A stretch of DNA of 64,000 nucleotides, from the NCBI GenBank assembly GCA_019118605.1, contig DWYP01000007.1, positions 1 to 64,000 of the forward strand, read 5' to 3'. Below the pieces are notes generated by a model. It worked only from the letters and a program-made list of their open reading frames with translations. It was not told the DNA's origin and searched no databases. Shown piece by piece: positions 48,120 to 55,973 of the stretch. This DNA comes from Candidatus Alistipes faecavium (lineage in GTDB: Bacteria; Bacteroidota; Bacteroidia; Bacteroidales; Rikenellaceae). The position numbers were made by a program, and so were the translations under genes. Every line of letters starts with the position of its first letter. The stretch's first letter is position 1.

Positions 48120-48154
48120 CTTTCGGGGTCGAACAACCCTCCAATCCCCGAAAG
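48120..48154 (+). repeat. Inverted repeat just upstream of the DUF6549-like gene
   Basis: CTTTCGGGG (48120-48128) and CCCCGAAAG (48146-48154), nine-bp perfect arms with a 17-base loop, ending two bases before the ATG at 48157. It would fold over the ribosome-loading region, or could serve as a protein-binding operator. Confidence 0.5.
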
Positions 48155-48156
48155 TC

Positions 48157-48750
48157 ATGCAAAAATACATTCTTCTTTATGCGGTGATCGTCACCGCACT
48201 GCTCGCGGTCGTCCTCCGCCGCTACGGAGACGAGAACCGCCGTCTGGCACAGAACCAGACCGCCCTGGCCTCCGAAGTCCTCCATTACCGCACGCGCTGG
48301 GGGCAGGAGGCGGCCTCGGCGCAGGCCCTGCGCCTGCGCTGCGCGGAGTTCGAAGAGCTCCGCGCGGCCGACGCCGCGCGGATCCGCCTGCTGGGGATCC
48401 GCCTGCGGAGGCTCGAGGCCGCGGGGACGAGCGTCACCGAAACCGTCTTCGAGGCCAGGGCCCCGCTGTGCGACACGCCCGTCGTGCGGAGGGGCGACAC
48501 GCTGCCGCTCTGCACCCCGGTCCGGAGGTTCCGCTGGGAGGATCCCTGGGTGGCGGTCGAAGGGCTCGTCGCGGAGGATTCGGTCGTCTGCCGCGTGCGG
48601 AGCGTCGACACCCTGCACCAGGTCGTACACCGCATTCCGCGGCGTTTCCTCTTCATCCGCTGGGGCACGAAGGCCCTGCGGCAGGAGATCGTCTCCTCGA
48701 ACCCCCACACGCGGATCGTCTACACGGAGTACGTGCGCCTCGAGCGGTGA
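48157..48750 (+). CDS. DUF6549-like membrane-anchored protein, phage spanin-type
   Basis: A 197-residue protein with one N-terminal transmembrane segment (about 5-20), a long coiled-coil stretch rich in Arg, Leu, Glu and Ala (about 23-95, with QNQTALASEV and RLRCAEFEELRAADAARI), and a beta-rich C-terminal domain (about 100-197). This architecture, with the E-V-L-H-Y-R-T-R and L-R-R-L-E-A segments, resembles DUF6549 proteins that sit in lysis modules of Bacteroidetes phages and elements, and the i-spanin type in general. No other phage gene is nearby. It may be a relict or a domesticated gene. The assignment rests on architecture and remembered family pattern only. Confidence 0.55.
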   Translation: MQKYILLYAVIVTALLAVVLRRYGDENRRLAQNQTALASEVLHYRTRWGQEAASAQALRLRCAEFEELRAADAARIRLLGIRLRRLEAAGTSVTETVFEARAPLCDTPVVRRGDTLPLCTPVRRFRWEDPWVAVEGLVAEDSVVCRVRSVDTLHQVVHRIPRRFLFIRWGTKALRQEIVSSNPHTRIVYTEYVRLER

Positions 48751-48784
48751 AAGGCATCCGCGGGGCGGAATCCCGGCAAGGGGT

Positions 48785-48816
48785 GTTGCGGATCCGGAAA
48801 TTTGTGAGTACTTTTG
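48785..48816 (+). promoter_or_regulatory. Promoter of the EEP-family lipoprotein gene
   Basis: GTTG (48785-48788), a 20-base spacer and TACTTTTG (48809-48816). The predicted start is about 20 bases before the ATG at 48843. Confidence 0.8.
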
Positions 48817-48842
48817 TCCGGAACCGCTTCAACCCGCGTATC

Positions 48843-49691
48843 ATGAAAAGAGACCTCCCGAAATGCCGCCCGGCGGTCCTGCTGCGACCGCTCGCACTCC
48901 TGCTGCTGGGCCTTGCCATCACATCCTGCGGCGAAACCGCCCGGCCGCTCCATCCGAAAGCGAAGGGCGTCACGCGCCTTGTCACCTACAACGTCGGGGT
49001 CTTCTCCAAGTACCTCGACGGCGGCAGCTACGCCATGATCGCCGACATGATGCGCGAAATCGACGCCGACGCGGTCGCGATGAACGAGCTCGACAGCTGC
49101 ACGGTGCGCACGAGAGGGATCTTCCAGCTGCAGCGCGCCGCCGACCTACTGGGCGGCTGGGACTGCAACTACGGCGCCGCAATGCCCTTCTCGGGCGGGG
49201 CGTACGGCGAGGGCATCGCCAGCCGCGAGCGCCCCGTGCGCAGCTTCTCGGTAGTCATGGAGCGCGGAGAAGGGGCCGAGCCCCGGGTGCTCGTGGTCTC
49301 GGAGTTTGCCCGCTACGTCTACGCCACGACCCATCTCGACCACGTGTCGGCGGCACAGCGCGCCGTGCAGGCCGAGACGATCAACCGCATCATGATGCGC
49401 GAATACGGCACCTCGCCGAAGCCCGTCTTCCTGGGCGGAGACCTCAACGACACGCCCGATTCGGAGCCGCTCCGGATCCTGCGGAAGGCATGGAAAATTC
49501 TGACCCCCGCCGAGGCGACCTTCTCCTCGCACGACCCGCAGACGTGCATCGACTACATCCTGCAGCTCGACAACGGCGCGGCCTGCGAGGTGCTGGGAGC
49601 CCGCGTGCTGAAGCAGTTCCGCACGGGAGACGTCCGCCAGGCGTCGGACCACCTTCCCGTGCTGCTCGACGTCCGCCTGCCCGAGCGGTAG
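48843..49691 (+). CDS. Endonuclease/exonuclease/phosphatase-family lipoprotein
   Basis: Metal-dependent phosphoesterase of the EEP fold (DNase I / inositol-phosphatase-like), exported as a lipoprotein. The 282-residue protein has a signal ending AITSC (Cys29), then LVTYNVGVF, AMNELDS with the metal Glu, THLDH with a catalytic His, GGDLNDTPDS with Asp/Asn, TFSSHDPQTCIDYIL, and the final SDHLPVLLDV with the Asp-His pair. All catalytic motifs are complete, so it should be active. The substrate (nucleic acid, phospholipid or sugar phosphate) is unknown. Own promoter at 48785. Confidence 0.88.
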   Translation: MKRDLPKCRPAVLLRPLALLLLGLAITSCGETARPLHPKAKGVTRLVTYNVGVFSKYLDGGSYAMIADMMREIDADAVAMNELDSCTVRTRGIFQLQRAADLLGGWDCNYGAAMPFSGGAYGEGIASRERPVRSFSVVMERGEGAEPRVLVVSEFARYVYATTHLDHVSAAQRAVQAETINRIMMREYGTSPKPVFLGGDLNDTPDSEPLRILRKAWKILTPAEATFSSHDPQTCIDYILQLDNGAACEVLGARVLKQFRTGDVRQASDHLPVLLDVRLPER

Positions 49692-49803
49692 CGGCCGGGC
49701 AGCGGCCGCCCCGGACGCAGGGGCCGCGTCCCCTTCCGGGAGCCTCCGTCGGCGTTCGGGACGAATAATCGCCCGAAAGTGCAGGGCTTTCGCGTTTTTT
49801 TCC

Positions 49804-49811
49804 TACCTTTG
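49804..49811 (+). promoter_or_regulatory. -7 element of coaD
   Basis: TACCTTTG, ending exactly six bases before the ATG at 49818, so the message would be almost leaderless. It sits inside the in-frame extension that starts at 49779, which rules that start out. Confidence 0.7.
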
Positions 49812-49817
49812 TCCGAT

Positions 49818-50288
49818 ATGGAACGAACAGCCATCTTTCCCGGGTCGTTCGACCCCTTCACCCGAGGCCATGCCGCCCTGGTCGACGAGGCCCTGAACCT
49901 CTTCGACCGCATCGTGATCGGCATCGGCAACAACTTCGCGAAGAACAGCCTGATGAGCGTCGAGAACCGCAAGCGCCTGATCGACGACATCTACCGCGAC
50001 GAGCCGCGCGTCGAGGCGTGCATCTACACGGGGCTGACCGGGGAGTTCGCCGAGCAGGTCGGCGCCTCGGCCATCATCCGCGGCGTGCGGAACACCACCG
50101 ACTTCGAGTACGAACGCACGATGGAGGCCACCAACCACCGTATCTACCCCGCCATCACCACCGTGATGCTCTTCACCCCGGCGCCCGTCGCCGACATCTC
50201 CTCCTCGACCGTCCGCGAGGTCCTCGCCTTCGGGCGCAACGTCGAGGAGTTCCTGCCCGAAGGAATCGATATCACCAAATACCTATAA
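49818..50288 (+). CDS. coaD: Phosphopantetheine adenylyltransferase
   Basis: Joins 4'-phosphopantetheine and ATP to dephospho-CoA in coenzyme A synthesis. The 156-residue protein has the nucleotidyltransferase GSFDPFTRGH motif (9-18), the RGVRNTTDFEYE loop, and ISSSTVRE near the C-terminus for ATP binding. Length is normal. The start is fixed by the TACCTTTG box just upstream; the fit of MERTAIFPGSFDP to the family agrees. lpxD begins five bases after the stop. Confidence 0.97.
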   Translation: MERTAIFPGSFDPFTRGHAALVDEALNLFDRIVIGIGNNFAKNSLMSVENRKRLIDDIYRDEPRVEACIYTGLTGEFAEQVGASAIIRGVRNTTDFEYERTMEATNHRIYPAITTVMLFTPAPVADISSSTVREVLAFGRNVEEFLPEGIDITKYL

Positions 50289-50293
50289 TACGC

Positions 50294-51331
50294 ATGATGG
50301 AATTTTCTGCCGAAATGATCGCCGGATTCCTCGGCGGAGAGGTCGTCGGCGACAAGGACGCCAAGGTGCACACCGTCTCGTCGATCGAGGAAGGAAAGGC
50401 CGGATCGCTGAGCTATCTGACCAACCCCAAATACGAACCCTTCCTCTACACCACGCAGTCCTCGATCGTCCTCGTGGACCGTGCGTTCGAACCCGCGCAG
50501 CCGGTGGCCGCCACGCTCATACGCGTCGACAACGCCGCGGCCTGCGTCCTGCGCCTCCTGGAGATGTACAACGCCGCCCGTCCCCGCCGCGAGGGGATCA
50601 GTGCGCGCGCCGCGATTGCGGAGAAGGCCTCGCTCGGCGAGAAGTGCTACGTCGGGGACTTCACGGTCATCGAGGAGGGCGCCGAGGTGGGCCGCGACTG
50701 CCAGATCTACCCCCAGGTGTACATCGGCCGCGGCGTCAGGATCGGCGACGGCACGACGCTCTATCCGGGCGTGAAGATCTACGAGGGGTGCGTCGTCGGC
50801 AGCCGCTGCATCCTCCACGCCGGGGCCGTCATCGGCGCCGACGGCTTCGGATTCATGCCCAACGCCGCCGGAGGCTTCGACAAGATCCCCCAGCTGGGCA
50901 ACGTCGTCATCGAGGACGACGTGGAGATCGGCGCCAACACCTGCATCGACCGCGCGAAGACCGACTCGACCGTCATCCGCCGCGGCGTGAAGCTCGACAA
51001 CCTGATCCAGATCGGACACAACGTGCAGATCGGCGAGAACACCGTCTCCTCGGCGCAGACCGGCATCGCCGGGACCTCGCGCGTGGGCCGCAACTGCTTC
51101 CTCGCCGGGCAGGTCGGCATCGCCGACCACGTTACGGTCGGTGACCGCGTGAAGATCGGCTCGAAGAGCGGCGTCGACAAGAACGTCGGAGACGACGAGG
51201 TGCGCCTCGGGTACCCCGCCCTCCCGGGCATGCAGTACCACCGTTCGTCGGCCGTCTTCAAGAACCTCCCCGAGCTGGCACGCCGCGTCGCCGAACTCGA
51301 GAAACAGATCGAAAATCTCAAAAAACAATAA
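50294..51331 (+). CDS. lpxD: UDP-3-O-acylglucosamine N-acyltransferase LpxD
   Basis: Adds the second acyl chain to UDP-3-O-acyl-glucosamine in lipid A synthesis. The 345-residue protein has an N-terminal uridine-binding domain (about 1-100), a left-handed beta helix of hexapeptide repeats (about 105-310; e.g. IGRGVRIGDGTTLYPGVKI), the catalytic His242 in QIGHNVQIG, and a C-terminal helix ending in KQIENLKKQ. An alternative ATG three bases later (50297) gives the common start MEFSAEMIAGF; either is possible. It is downstream of coaD in the same unit and followed by a thioredoxin-like lipoprotein gene rather than the usual lpxC/fabZ. Confidence 0.95.
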   Translation: MMEFSAEMIAGFLGGEVVGDKDAKVHTVSSIEEGKAGSLSYLTNPKYEPFLYTTQSSIVLVDRAFEPAQPVAATLIRVDNAAACVLRLLEMYNAARPRREGISARAAIAEKASLGEKCYVGDFTVIEEGAEVGRDCQIYPQVYIGRGVRIGDGTTLYPGVKIYEGCVVGSRCILHAGAVIGADGFGFMPNAAGGFDKIPQLGNVVIEDDVEIGANTCIDRAKTDSTVIRRGVKLDNLIQIGHNVQIGENTVSSAQTGIAGTSRVGRNCFLAGQVGIADHVTVGDRVKIGSKSGVDKNVGDDEVRLGYPALPGMQYHRSSAVFKNLPELARRVAELEKQIENLKKQ

Positions 51332-51338
51332 ACCTGTC

Positions 51339-52391
51339 ATGAAAAAAATCCTCCTTTTCGCAGCCTGCACCGCGCTGCTGTCGGCCTGCGGCAGCAAAAA
51401 CAAATACGTCATCGAGGGCAACCTCGCCGGGCTCTCCGGCACGGTCTACCTCTTCGACGAGGAGCAGAATGTCGTAGACTCCGCCGCCGTCGACAACGGA
51501 GCCTTCCACTTCAAGGGCACGGCCGAAAGCCCCGCCATGTATATGCTCAGCGACGCCAAGGATCTGCCGGGAACCTTCTATGCCCGCTTCATCCTCGAAC
51601 CCGGCACGATCGCCATCAGCGACGGCGCCGAGAATCCGATGCTCAAAACGGCCACCGGCACCCCGGCCAACGACGCCTGCGCAGCGTACACCGAAGCAAG
51701 CTACAAACTCATCACGGAGTACCGTGACGAGTCGACCTCCGAAGAGCGCCGCACGGCCATCGAGGAGGAGTACGAAAACCTGGCCCGCCAGGCCATCGAA
51801 CAGAACCGCAACAACCTCTTCGGGGCCACGATGCTCGCCAGCCAGAGTTACGAGCTCTCGGGACAGGAGACGCTCGACGAGATCGCCAAGTTCCCGCCCG
51901 AGATGCAGCAGAACAAGGTTCTCGCAGACCTCAGGAAGCAGGCCGAGGCCAAACTCCGCACCGATGTGGGCCAGCCCTTCACCGACGTGACGGCACCGGA
52001 TGCCGAGGGGAACGATATCTCCCTGAAATCGGTCGTCGGGAACCCCGCGAACAAGTACGTGCTCCTGGACTTCTGGGCCTCGTGGTGCGGCCCCTGCATG
52101 GGAGAGGTGCCCCACCTGGTGAAGACCTACAAGGAGTTCCACAAGAAGGGTTTCGAGATCTTCGGCGTCTCGTTCGACGACGACCGCGGGAAGTGGCTCG
52201 GCGCCATTGAGGAGAACAAGATGGAGTGGATCCACGTCAGCGACCTCAAGAGCTGGGACAACCAGGCCCGCGAGGATTACGCCGTGCAGGGCATTCCGGC
52301 CAACTTCCTGATCGACAGCGACGGAAAGATCATCGCCCGTGATCTCCGCGGCGAGGAACTCTACGCGAAGATCGCCGAACTGCTCAAGTAA
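51339..52391 (+). CDS. TlpA-like thiol-disulfide oxidoreductase lipoprotein with DUF4369 domain
   Basis: Envelope thioredoxin that probably reduces disulfides in exported proteins. The 350-residue protein has a signal-peptidase II signal (Cys17 in LLSAC). An N-terminal DUF4369-like beta domain (about 22-105) is followed by a helical linker (about 115-205) and a TlpA/AhpC-type thioredoxin domain with WCGPC (Cys250 and Cys253), GVSFDDDRGKW and the cis-proline segment GIPANFLID near 325. It starts seven bases past lpxD. An imperfect hairpin in the gap to ruvC (about 52449-52492) may end the transcript. Confidence 0.92.
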   Translation: MKKILLFAACTALLSACGSKNKYVIEGNLAGLSGTVYLFDEEQNVVDSAAVDNGAFHFKGTAESPAMYMLSDAKDLPGTFYARFILEPGTIAISDGAENPMLKTATGTPANDACAAYTEASYKLITEYRDESTSEERRTAIEEEYENLARQAIEQNRNNLFGATMLASQSYELSGQETLDEIAKFPPEMQQNKVLADLRKQAEAKLRTDVGQPFTDVTAPDAEGNDISLKSVVGNPANKYVLLDFWASWCGPCMGEVPHLVKTYKEFHKKGFEIFGVSFDDDRGKWLGAIEENKMEWIHVSDLKSWDNQAREDYAVQGIPANFLIDSDGKIIARDLRGEELYAKIAELLK

Positions 52392-52448
52392 CCAACGACG
52401 ACGCCCGGCAGCGTTCGGGCGGCATCCGGCAGCCGCGGCCATCCGCGA

Positions 52449-52492
52449 CAGAGGCCCCTCCTTCCCGCAGCCGCCGGAGGGAGGGGTCTGTG
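52449..52492 (+). other. Imperfect stem-loop between the thioredoxin and ruvC genes
   Basis: ACAGA..CCCCTCC (52449-52462) pairs with GGAGGGGTCTGT (52481-52492) with a two-base bulge. No T tract follows, so termination is uncertain. Confidence 0.35.
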
Positions 52493-52539
52493 CTCCGGAC
52501 TGCCGGGCCGCCGGGCCGCAGAAAAATCCGCATATCGAG

Positions 52540-53157
52540 ATGTCACCGCAACAGACATACCGCATCATGGGCATCGACCCCGGCACCAACTACATGGGGT
52601 ACGGCGTGCTGGAGGTCGAGGGGCGCACGGTGCGCTCGGTGGTGCTGGGCGACATCGACCTGCACCGCCTGGCAGACCCCTACGCCAAGCTGCGCTACAT
52701 CTTCGAACGCGTCGGGGCGCTGATCGACGAGTACCGTCCGCGCGAGGTGGCCCTCGAATCACCCTTCTTCGGCGAGAACGTGCAGTCGATGCTCAAGCTG
52801 GGGCGCGCCCAGGGCGTGGCGATGGCCGCGGCGCTGAGCCGCGGGCTCGACGTCTTCGAGTATGCCCCGATGCGCATCAAGCAGGCGATCACCGGGCGCG
52901 GCTCGGCGGCCAAGGAGCAGGTTGCGGCCATCGTCTGCCGCACGCTCGCGGTCGAACGCCCGTTGCGGAGGCTCGACGCAACGGACGGCATGGCCGTGGC
53001 GCTGTGCCACTACTACGCCACGAGCAACCCGCTCAACGCCGCACTGGGCGACGAGCGCAAGAAGGGCCTCGGCGGAGGGAAGAAATCCGCATCCAAGGAG
53101 GGATCGCAAAGCTGGGAGCAGTTTCTGAAGAAGCATCCCGACCGGGAGATCCGGTGA
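52540..53157 (+). CDS. ruvC: Holliday junction resolvase RuvC
   Basis: Endonuclease that resolves Holliday junctions with RuvAB. The 205-residue protein starts at 52540 and has the RNase H-fold motifs: the first catalytic Asp13 in GIDPGTNYMG, a Glu in ALESPFFGENVQS, and the C-terminal Asp pair in RLDATDGMAVALCHY. After the core (ending near 165) it has a Lys/Gly/Ser-rich tail of about 40 residues (GLGGGKKSASKEGS then WEQFLKKHPDREIR), longer than in proteobacterial RuvC. Longer in-frame extensions run into the preceding gene and are not used. A purine-rich tract follows. Confidence 0.95.
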   Translation: MSPQQTYRIMGIDPGTNYMGYGVLEVEGRTVRSVVLGDIDLHRLADPYAKLRYIFERVGALIDEYRPREVALESPFFGENVQSMLKLGRAQGVAMAAALSRGLDVFEYAPMRIKQAITGRGSAAKEQVAAIVCRTLAVERPLRRLDATDGMAVALCHYYATSNPLNAALGDERKKGLGGGKKSASKEGSQSWEQFLKKHPDREIR

Positions 53158-53186
53158 GCGGCCACAGTCCGGAGGGGGCGAGGGGC

Positions 53187-53252
53187 GAGGGAGAGAAGAA
53201 AGAGGAGGAGAGGAGAGGAGAGGAGAGGAGAAGAGGAAAAGAGGGAAGAAGA
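53187..53252 (+). repeat. Uninterrupted polypurine tract with (AGGAG)5
   Basis: Sixty-six consecutive purines, with five perfect tandem AGGAG copies at 53206-53230 and degenerate AGG/AAG units around them. Purine bias extends less strictly from about 53171 to 53268. It lies just after ruvC and before the tRNA gene. The open frames through it are low-complexity and not credible genes. The gap 53158-53356 holds nothing else. Confidence 0.85.
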
Positions 53253-53356
53253 TGGGAGAGAAGGTGAGGCGCGCATGCAACCCGCTGTCAATCCGCATGA
53301 AAGGCTCCTTCGCACGACCGGAAGGCTCATTTTGATAAAAAATTTTAAAAGATTTA

Positions 53357-53388
53357 TTTGCGGGATTCGGAATTTTGTCCTACCTTTG
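53357..53388 (+). promoter_or_regulatory. Promoter of tRNA-Arg
   Basis: TTTG (53357-53360), a 20-base spacer and TACCTTTG (53381-53388), ending 12 bases before the tRNA 5' end. Confidence 0.85.
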
Positions 53389-53400
53389 CAAACGCAATTC

Positions 53401-53474
53401 GGCGCCGTAGCTTAATTGAATAGAGCATCTGACTACGGATCAGAAGGTTACAGGTTTGAGTCCTGTCGGCGTCA
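53401..53474 (+). tRNA. tRNA-Arg (anticodon ACG)
   Basis: Seventy-four bases fold into a full cloverleaf. The acceptor stem is GGCGCCG/CGGCGTC with one G-U pair; T8-A9; a D stem GCTT/GAGC with a nine-base loop; an anticodon stem TCTGA/TCAGA with loop CTACGGA giving anticodon ACG; a five-base variable loop; a T stem ACAGG/CCTGT with loop TTTGAGT; and discriminator A. The 3' CCA is not encoded. A34 is expected to become inosine and read CGN arginine codons. Transcribed alone from its own promoter. Confidence 0.96.
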
Positions 53475-53479
53475 CAAGG

Positions 53480-53516
53480 AAGGAGAGCACGAAAGTGGCT
53501 CTCCTTCTTGCGTTTA
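53480..53516 (+). terminator. Terminator of tRNA-Arg
   Basis: AAGGAGAGC (53480-53488) and GCTCTCCTT (53498-53506) form a nine-bp stem with a nine-base loop, followed by a T-rich CTTGCGTTT stretch. It begins six bases after the tRNA. Confidence 0.75.
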
Positions 53517-53595
53517 GGGAGCCGCACAGGCCACCCGGGAGTCCGGACTCCTGAAACGCGCCAGCGCGAATGGTCGCCATGACCCGGCCGGATTC

Positions 53596-53627
53596 GTTGG
53601 CCGTTTACAAAACATTTCCTACATTTG
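53596..53627 (+). promoter_or_regulatory. Promoter of the leucine-rich-repeat lipoprotein gene
   Basis: GTTG (53596-53599), a 20-base spacer and TACATTTG (53620-53627). It gives a leader of about 147 bases, which contains a small hairpin GGCGG-AAAA-CCGCC (53689-53702). No other gene is seen between the tRNA and 53781. Confidence 0.8.
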
Positions 53628-53780
53628 TATGCGCAGGGGCTGCGACGGACCCTTCCGGAAAATTAAGGCTTCCCTAAAAGGACCTGCAGGCGGAAAACCG
53701 CCACAGCATACGGCCGCACCCCGGAACCCGCCGCTCCCTGCAAAACGAAAAATACAGTTATCCCATCCGTACAACCCGAC

Positions 53781-55847
53781 ATGAAAAGACTTCTATCCCG
53801 CCTGCTGCTGTTTTTGAGTCCCGTGTGGCTCCTCGCATCCTGCAATCTGCTGAACGGCGACTCGGAAGACACCGACCCCTCCTTCGGGGATTTCTCCTTC
53901 CAGTTCGAATTCGATCGGTACCAGGCTGTCGTCCTGCCCGGAAAGGAGGTGCGCATCGGATATACGCTCCAGGTCTACGGAGCGCAGAACGCCAGCGACG
54001 CGAACATCCGCTGCAGCATCGAATCGTACGACCAATCGCTCTACCAGGCGGAGCTGCAAACCGAAAGCAGCACGTCGGGAACGCTCGTCATCAAGGGGAT
54101 CGGCGCCGAGGCCGGGTGGGCCGAGAGCGAAATCGTGCTGAAGGCCTCGAGCAGCCTGGGATACGAGACCTATGTGTCCGTGCTGCTTGCGCATTTCAAC
54201 TACGAGATCGCCAACTTCCCCGACGGAGATGCCTACATTCTCCCCGCGGCGGGCGGCACCACGGAGATCGTCCTCCAGTGCAATGCCGAGCATCTGGCCT
54301 CCCTCCGCACTTCCGACAGCTGGATCCGCTACAGTCCGTCGGAGAGCTACGTGGAGACGATCGACGCCCTGGCTTCGGTATACGTCCACCACTATGTGCT
54401 CCGCGTCGAGGCCCACACCCAGGGTTCCGACCCGCGCGAGGGAAGTGTCGAGTTCTCGCTGGGAGACATACCGTTTTTCAGCGCCCCGGTTCGTCAGGAG
54501 GTGGACTTCGCGGCCGACGGCCGGGAGATGATCCTGCGCGTCCGCGCCTCGGCGGCCAACGCCCGGACGGTCTACCTGCCGCTCGATGACATCGTGGCCT
54601 GCACGGTGGACTGGGGCGACGGCTCCCGCGAGCAGTTCGAACACCGCTACACCTACGACAATCCGATTTCCCACGTCTACGCCGAAGCGGGCGAGTACAA
54701 GGTAACGATCCGCGGGCAGGTGAATGCCGTCACCTCGTTCGGAATGCCCTCGGGGGCCCTGGACAACTGCATCCTCGCCGTCGAGCAGTGGGGAAACCTC
54801 GGGGCCGAAGAGATCGTGCTGCGCGACATCACCACCCTGGAGCGCATCGCCCCCGACACCGAAGGGGCCTTTGCGAAGATCCGGAACTTCGACCGCACGT
54901 TCCTCGGCTGCACAGGGCTCACCGAACTGCCCGAAGGTCTTTTCGCCCGCGCGGAGTCCGCGGCCATCTTCGAGGCGACCTTCTACGAGTGCACCGGGCT
55001 CACCAAACTGCCCGAAGGGCTCTTCGAGGGGGCCGATCCCATCACGTTCGACACCACGTTCGGAAGGTGCACATCCCTGACGGAGCTGCCCGGAGGGCTT
55101 TTCCGCGGATGCTCGCACGCCAGCACGTTCCACCGCACCTTCGAGGAGTGCACGGGGCTTACGAGCCTCCCCGGCCGGCTCTTCATACCGTGCCCCATGG
55201 CAACGACCTTCCAGGCCACGTTCTACAACTGCACGGGGCTCGCCGCGCTGCCCGAAGGGCTTTTCGCCGGCAATCCCGAGGCGGTCAGCTTCGGCGGAGA
55301 GACCGATTACCACAACGGTGCGGGCCGCGAGGACAGGGGGCTCTTCACAAACTGTACGGCACTGACGGAGATCCCCGAAGGGTTGTTTGCCTTCAATTCC
55401 AAGGTGACGGATCTCTCGATGGCCTTCCTCGGGTGTTCGGGAATCCGGGAGATTCCCGCCGGGCTGTTCGCCGCGCTGCCCGAACTGGAGAATCTCGAAT
55501 ACGTTTTCGAAGGATGCAAGCAGATTGAGGAGATCCCCTCGGGGCTGTTCGACAACAACCCCCTGCTGCAGGAGATGTACTCCGCATTCCGCGGATGCTC
55601 CTCCCTGCGGAGGCTTCCAACCGACCTGTTCGACAACAACCGGCTGATCCGCTCCTTCGGATACACGTTCCTCGGGTGCGAGGCCCTCGAAGGAGAATCG
55701 CCCTACACCGAAATCGGAGGCCGCAAATACCACCTCTACGAGCGGAGCGAAAACAGCGTAGAGTTCACCCCTCCCGACGGGTACGGATGCTTCGGGGGCT
55801 GCACGAAACTGAGCGACTACGAAGAGATCCCCGAGGCATGGCGTTGA
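53781..55847 (+). CDS. Surface lipoprotein with PKD-like domain and BspA-type leucine-rich repeats
   Basis: A 688-residue putative surface adhesin or binding protein. The signal ends LLASC (Cys21). The N-terminal beta-rich region (about 35-260) looks like two Bacteroidetes-type Ig modules. A PKD-like domain follows with VDWGDGS (about 276-282) and HVYAEAGEYKVTI (about 298-310). From about 373 to 632 come nine to ten repeats of 24-27 residues with the pattern F-x-x-C-T-x-L-T-x-L-P-x-G-L-F, the BspA/DUF285-like leucine-rich type. One unit has a 14-residue insert (TDYHNGAGREDRG). No enzymatic motif is present. Such repeats bind proteins, so a host or matrix ligand is plausible. It precedes the TPR/helix-turn-helix gene by 126 bases. 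Confidence 0.8.
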   Translation: MKRLLSRLLLFLSPVWLLASCNLLNGDSEDTDPSFGDFSFQFEFDRYQAVVLPGKEVRIGYTLQVYGAQNASDANIRCSIESYDQSLYQAELQTESSTSGTLVIKGIGAEAGWAESEIVLKASSSLGYETYVSVLLAHFNYEIANFPDGDAYILPAAGGTTEIVLQCNAEHLASLRTSDSWIRYSPSESYVETIDALASVYVHHYVLRVEAHTQGSDPREGSVEFSLGDIPFFSAPVRQEVDFAADGREMILRVRASAANARTVYLPLDDIVACTVDWGDGSREQFEHRYTYDNPISHVYAEAGEYKVTIRGQVNAVTSFGMPSGALDNCILAVEQWGNLGAEEIVLRDITTLERIAPDTEGAFAKIRNFDRTFLGCTGLTELPEGLFARAESAAIFEATFYECTGLTKLPEGLFEGADPITFDTTFGRCTSLTELPGGLFRGCSHASTFHRTFEECTGLTSLPGRLFIPCPMATTFQATFYNCTGLAALPEGLFAGNPEAVSFGGETDYHNGAGREDRGLFTNCTALTEIPEGLFAFNSKVTDLSMAFLGCSGIREIPAGLFAALPELENLEYVFEGCKQIEEIPSGLFDNNPLLQEMYSAFRGCSSLRRLPTDLFDNNRLIRSFGYTFLGCEALEGESPYTEIGGRKYHLYERSENSVEFTPPDGYGCFGGCTKLSDYEEIPEAWR

Positions 55848-55864
55848 GGGGCCGAAGAGCCGAA

Positions 55865-55881
55865 ACTCCGGAAACCGGAGT
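55865..55881 (+). other. Small hairpin after the leucine-rich-repeat gene
   Basis: ACTCCGG-AAA-CCGGAGT, a seven-bp perfect stem 17 bases past the stop, without a T tract. A second hairpin CCGCCC-CGC-GGGCGG follows at 55920-55934. Together they could attenuate read-through into the next gene. Confidence 0.4.
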
Positions 55882-55973
55882 GAGAGTCAGAAATACTAAA
55901 AGCAGATCCCGCAACGGATCCGCCCCGCGGGCGGCTCGTCCGCAGAGGGGATCCGCCACAAAATAACGGCTTT

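Noticed and set aside
53013..53330. Ser/Pro/Leu-rich frames on the minus strand across the purine tract
   Set aside because: They are simple translations of the polypyrimidine strand, with low complexity and no start context.
53401..53516. tRNA-Arg as an integration site
   Set aside because: No integrase gene, no direct repeat of the tRNA 3' end nearby, and a normal terminator follows the tRNA.
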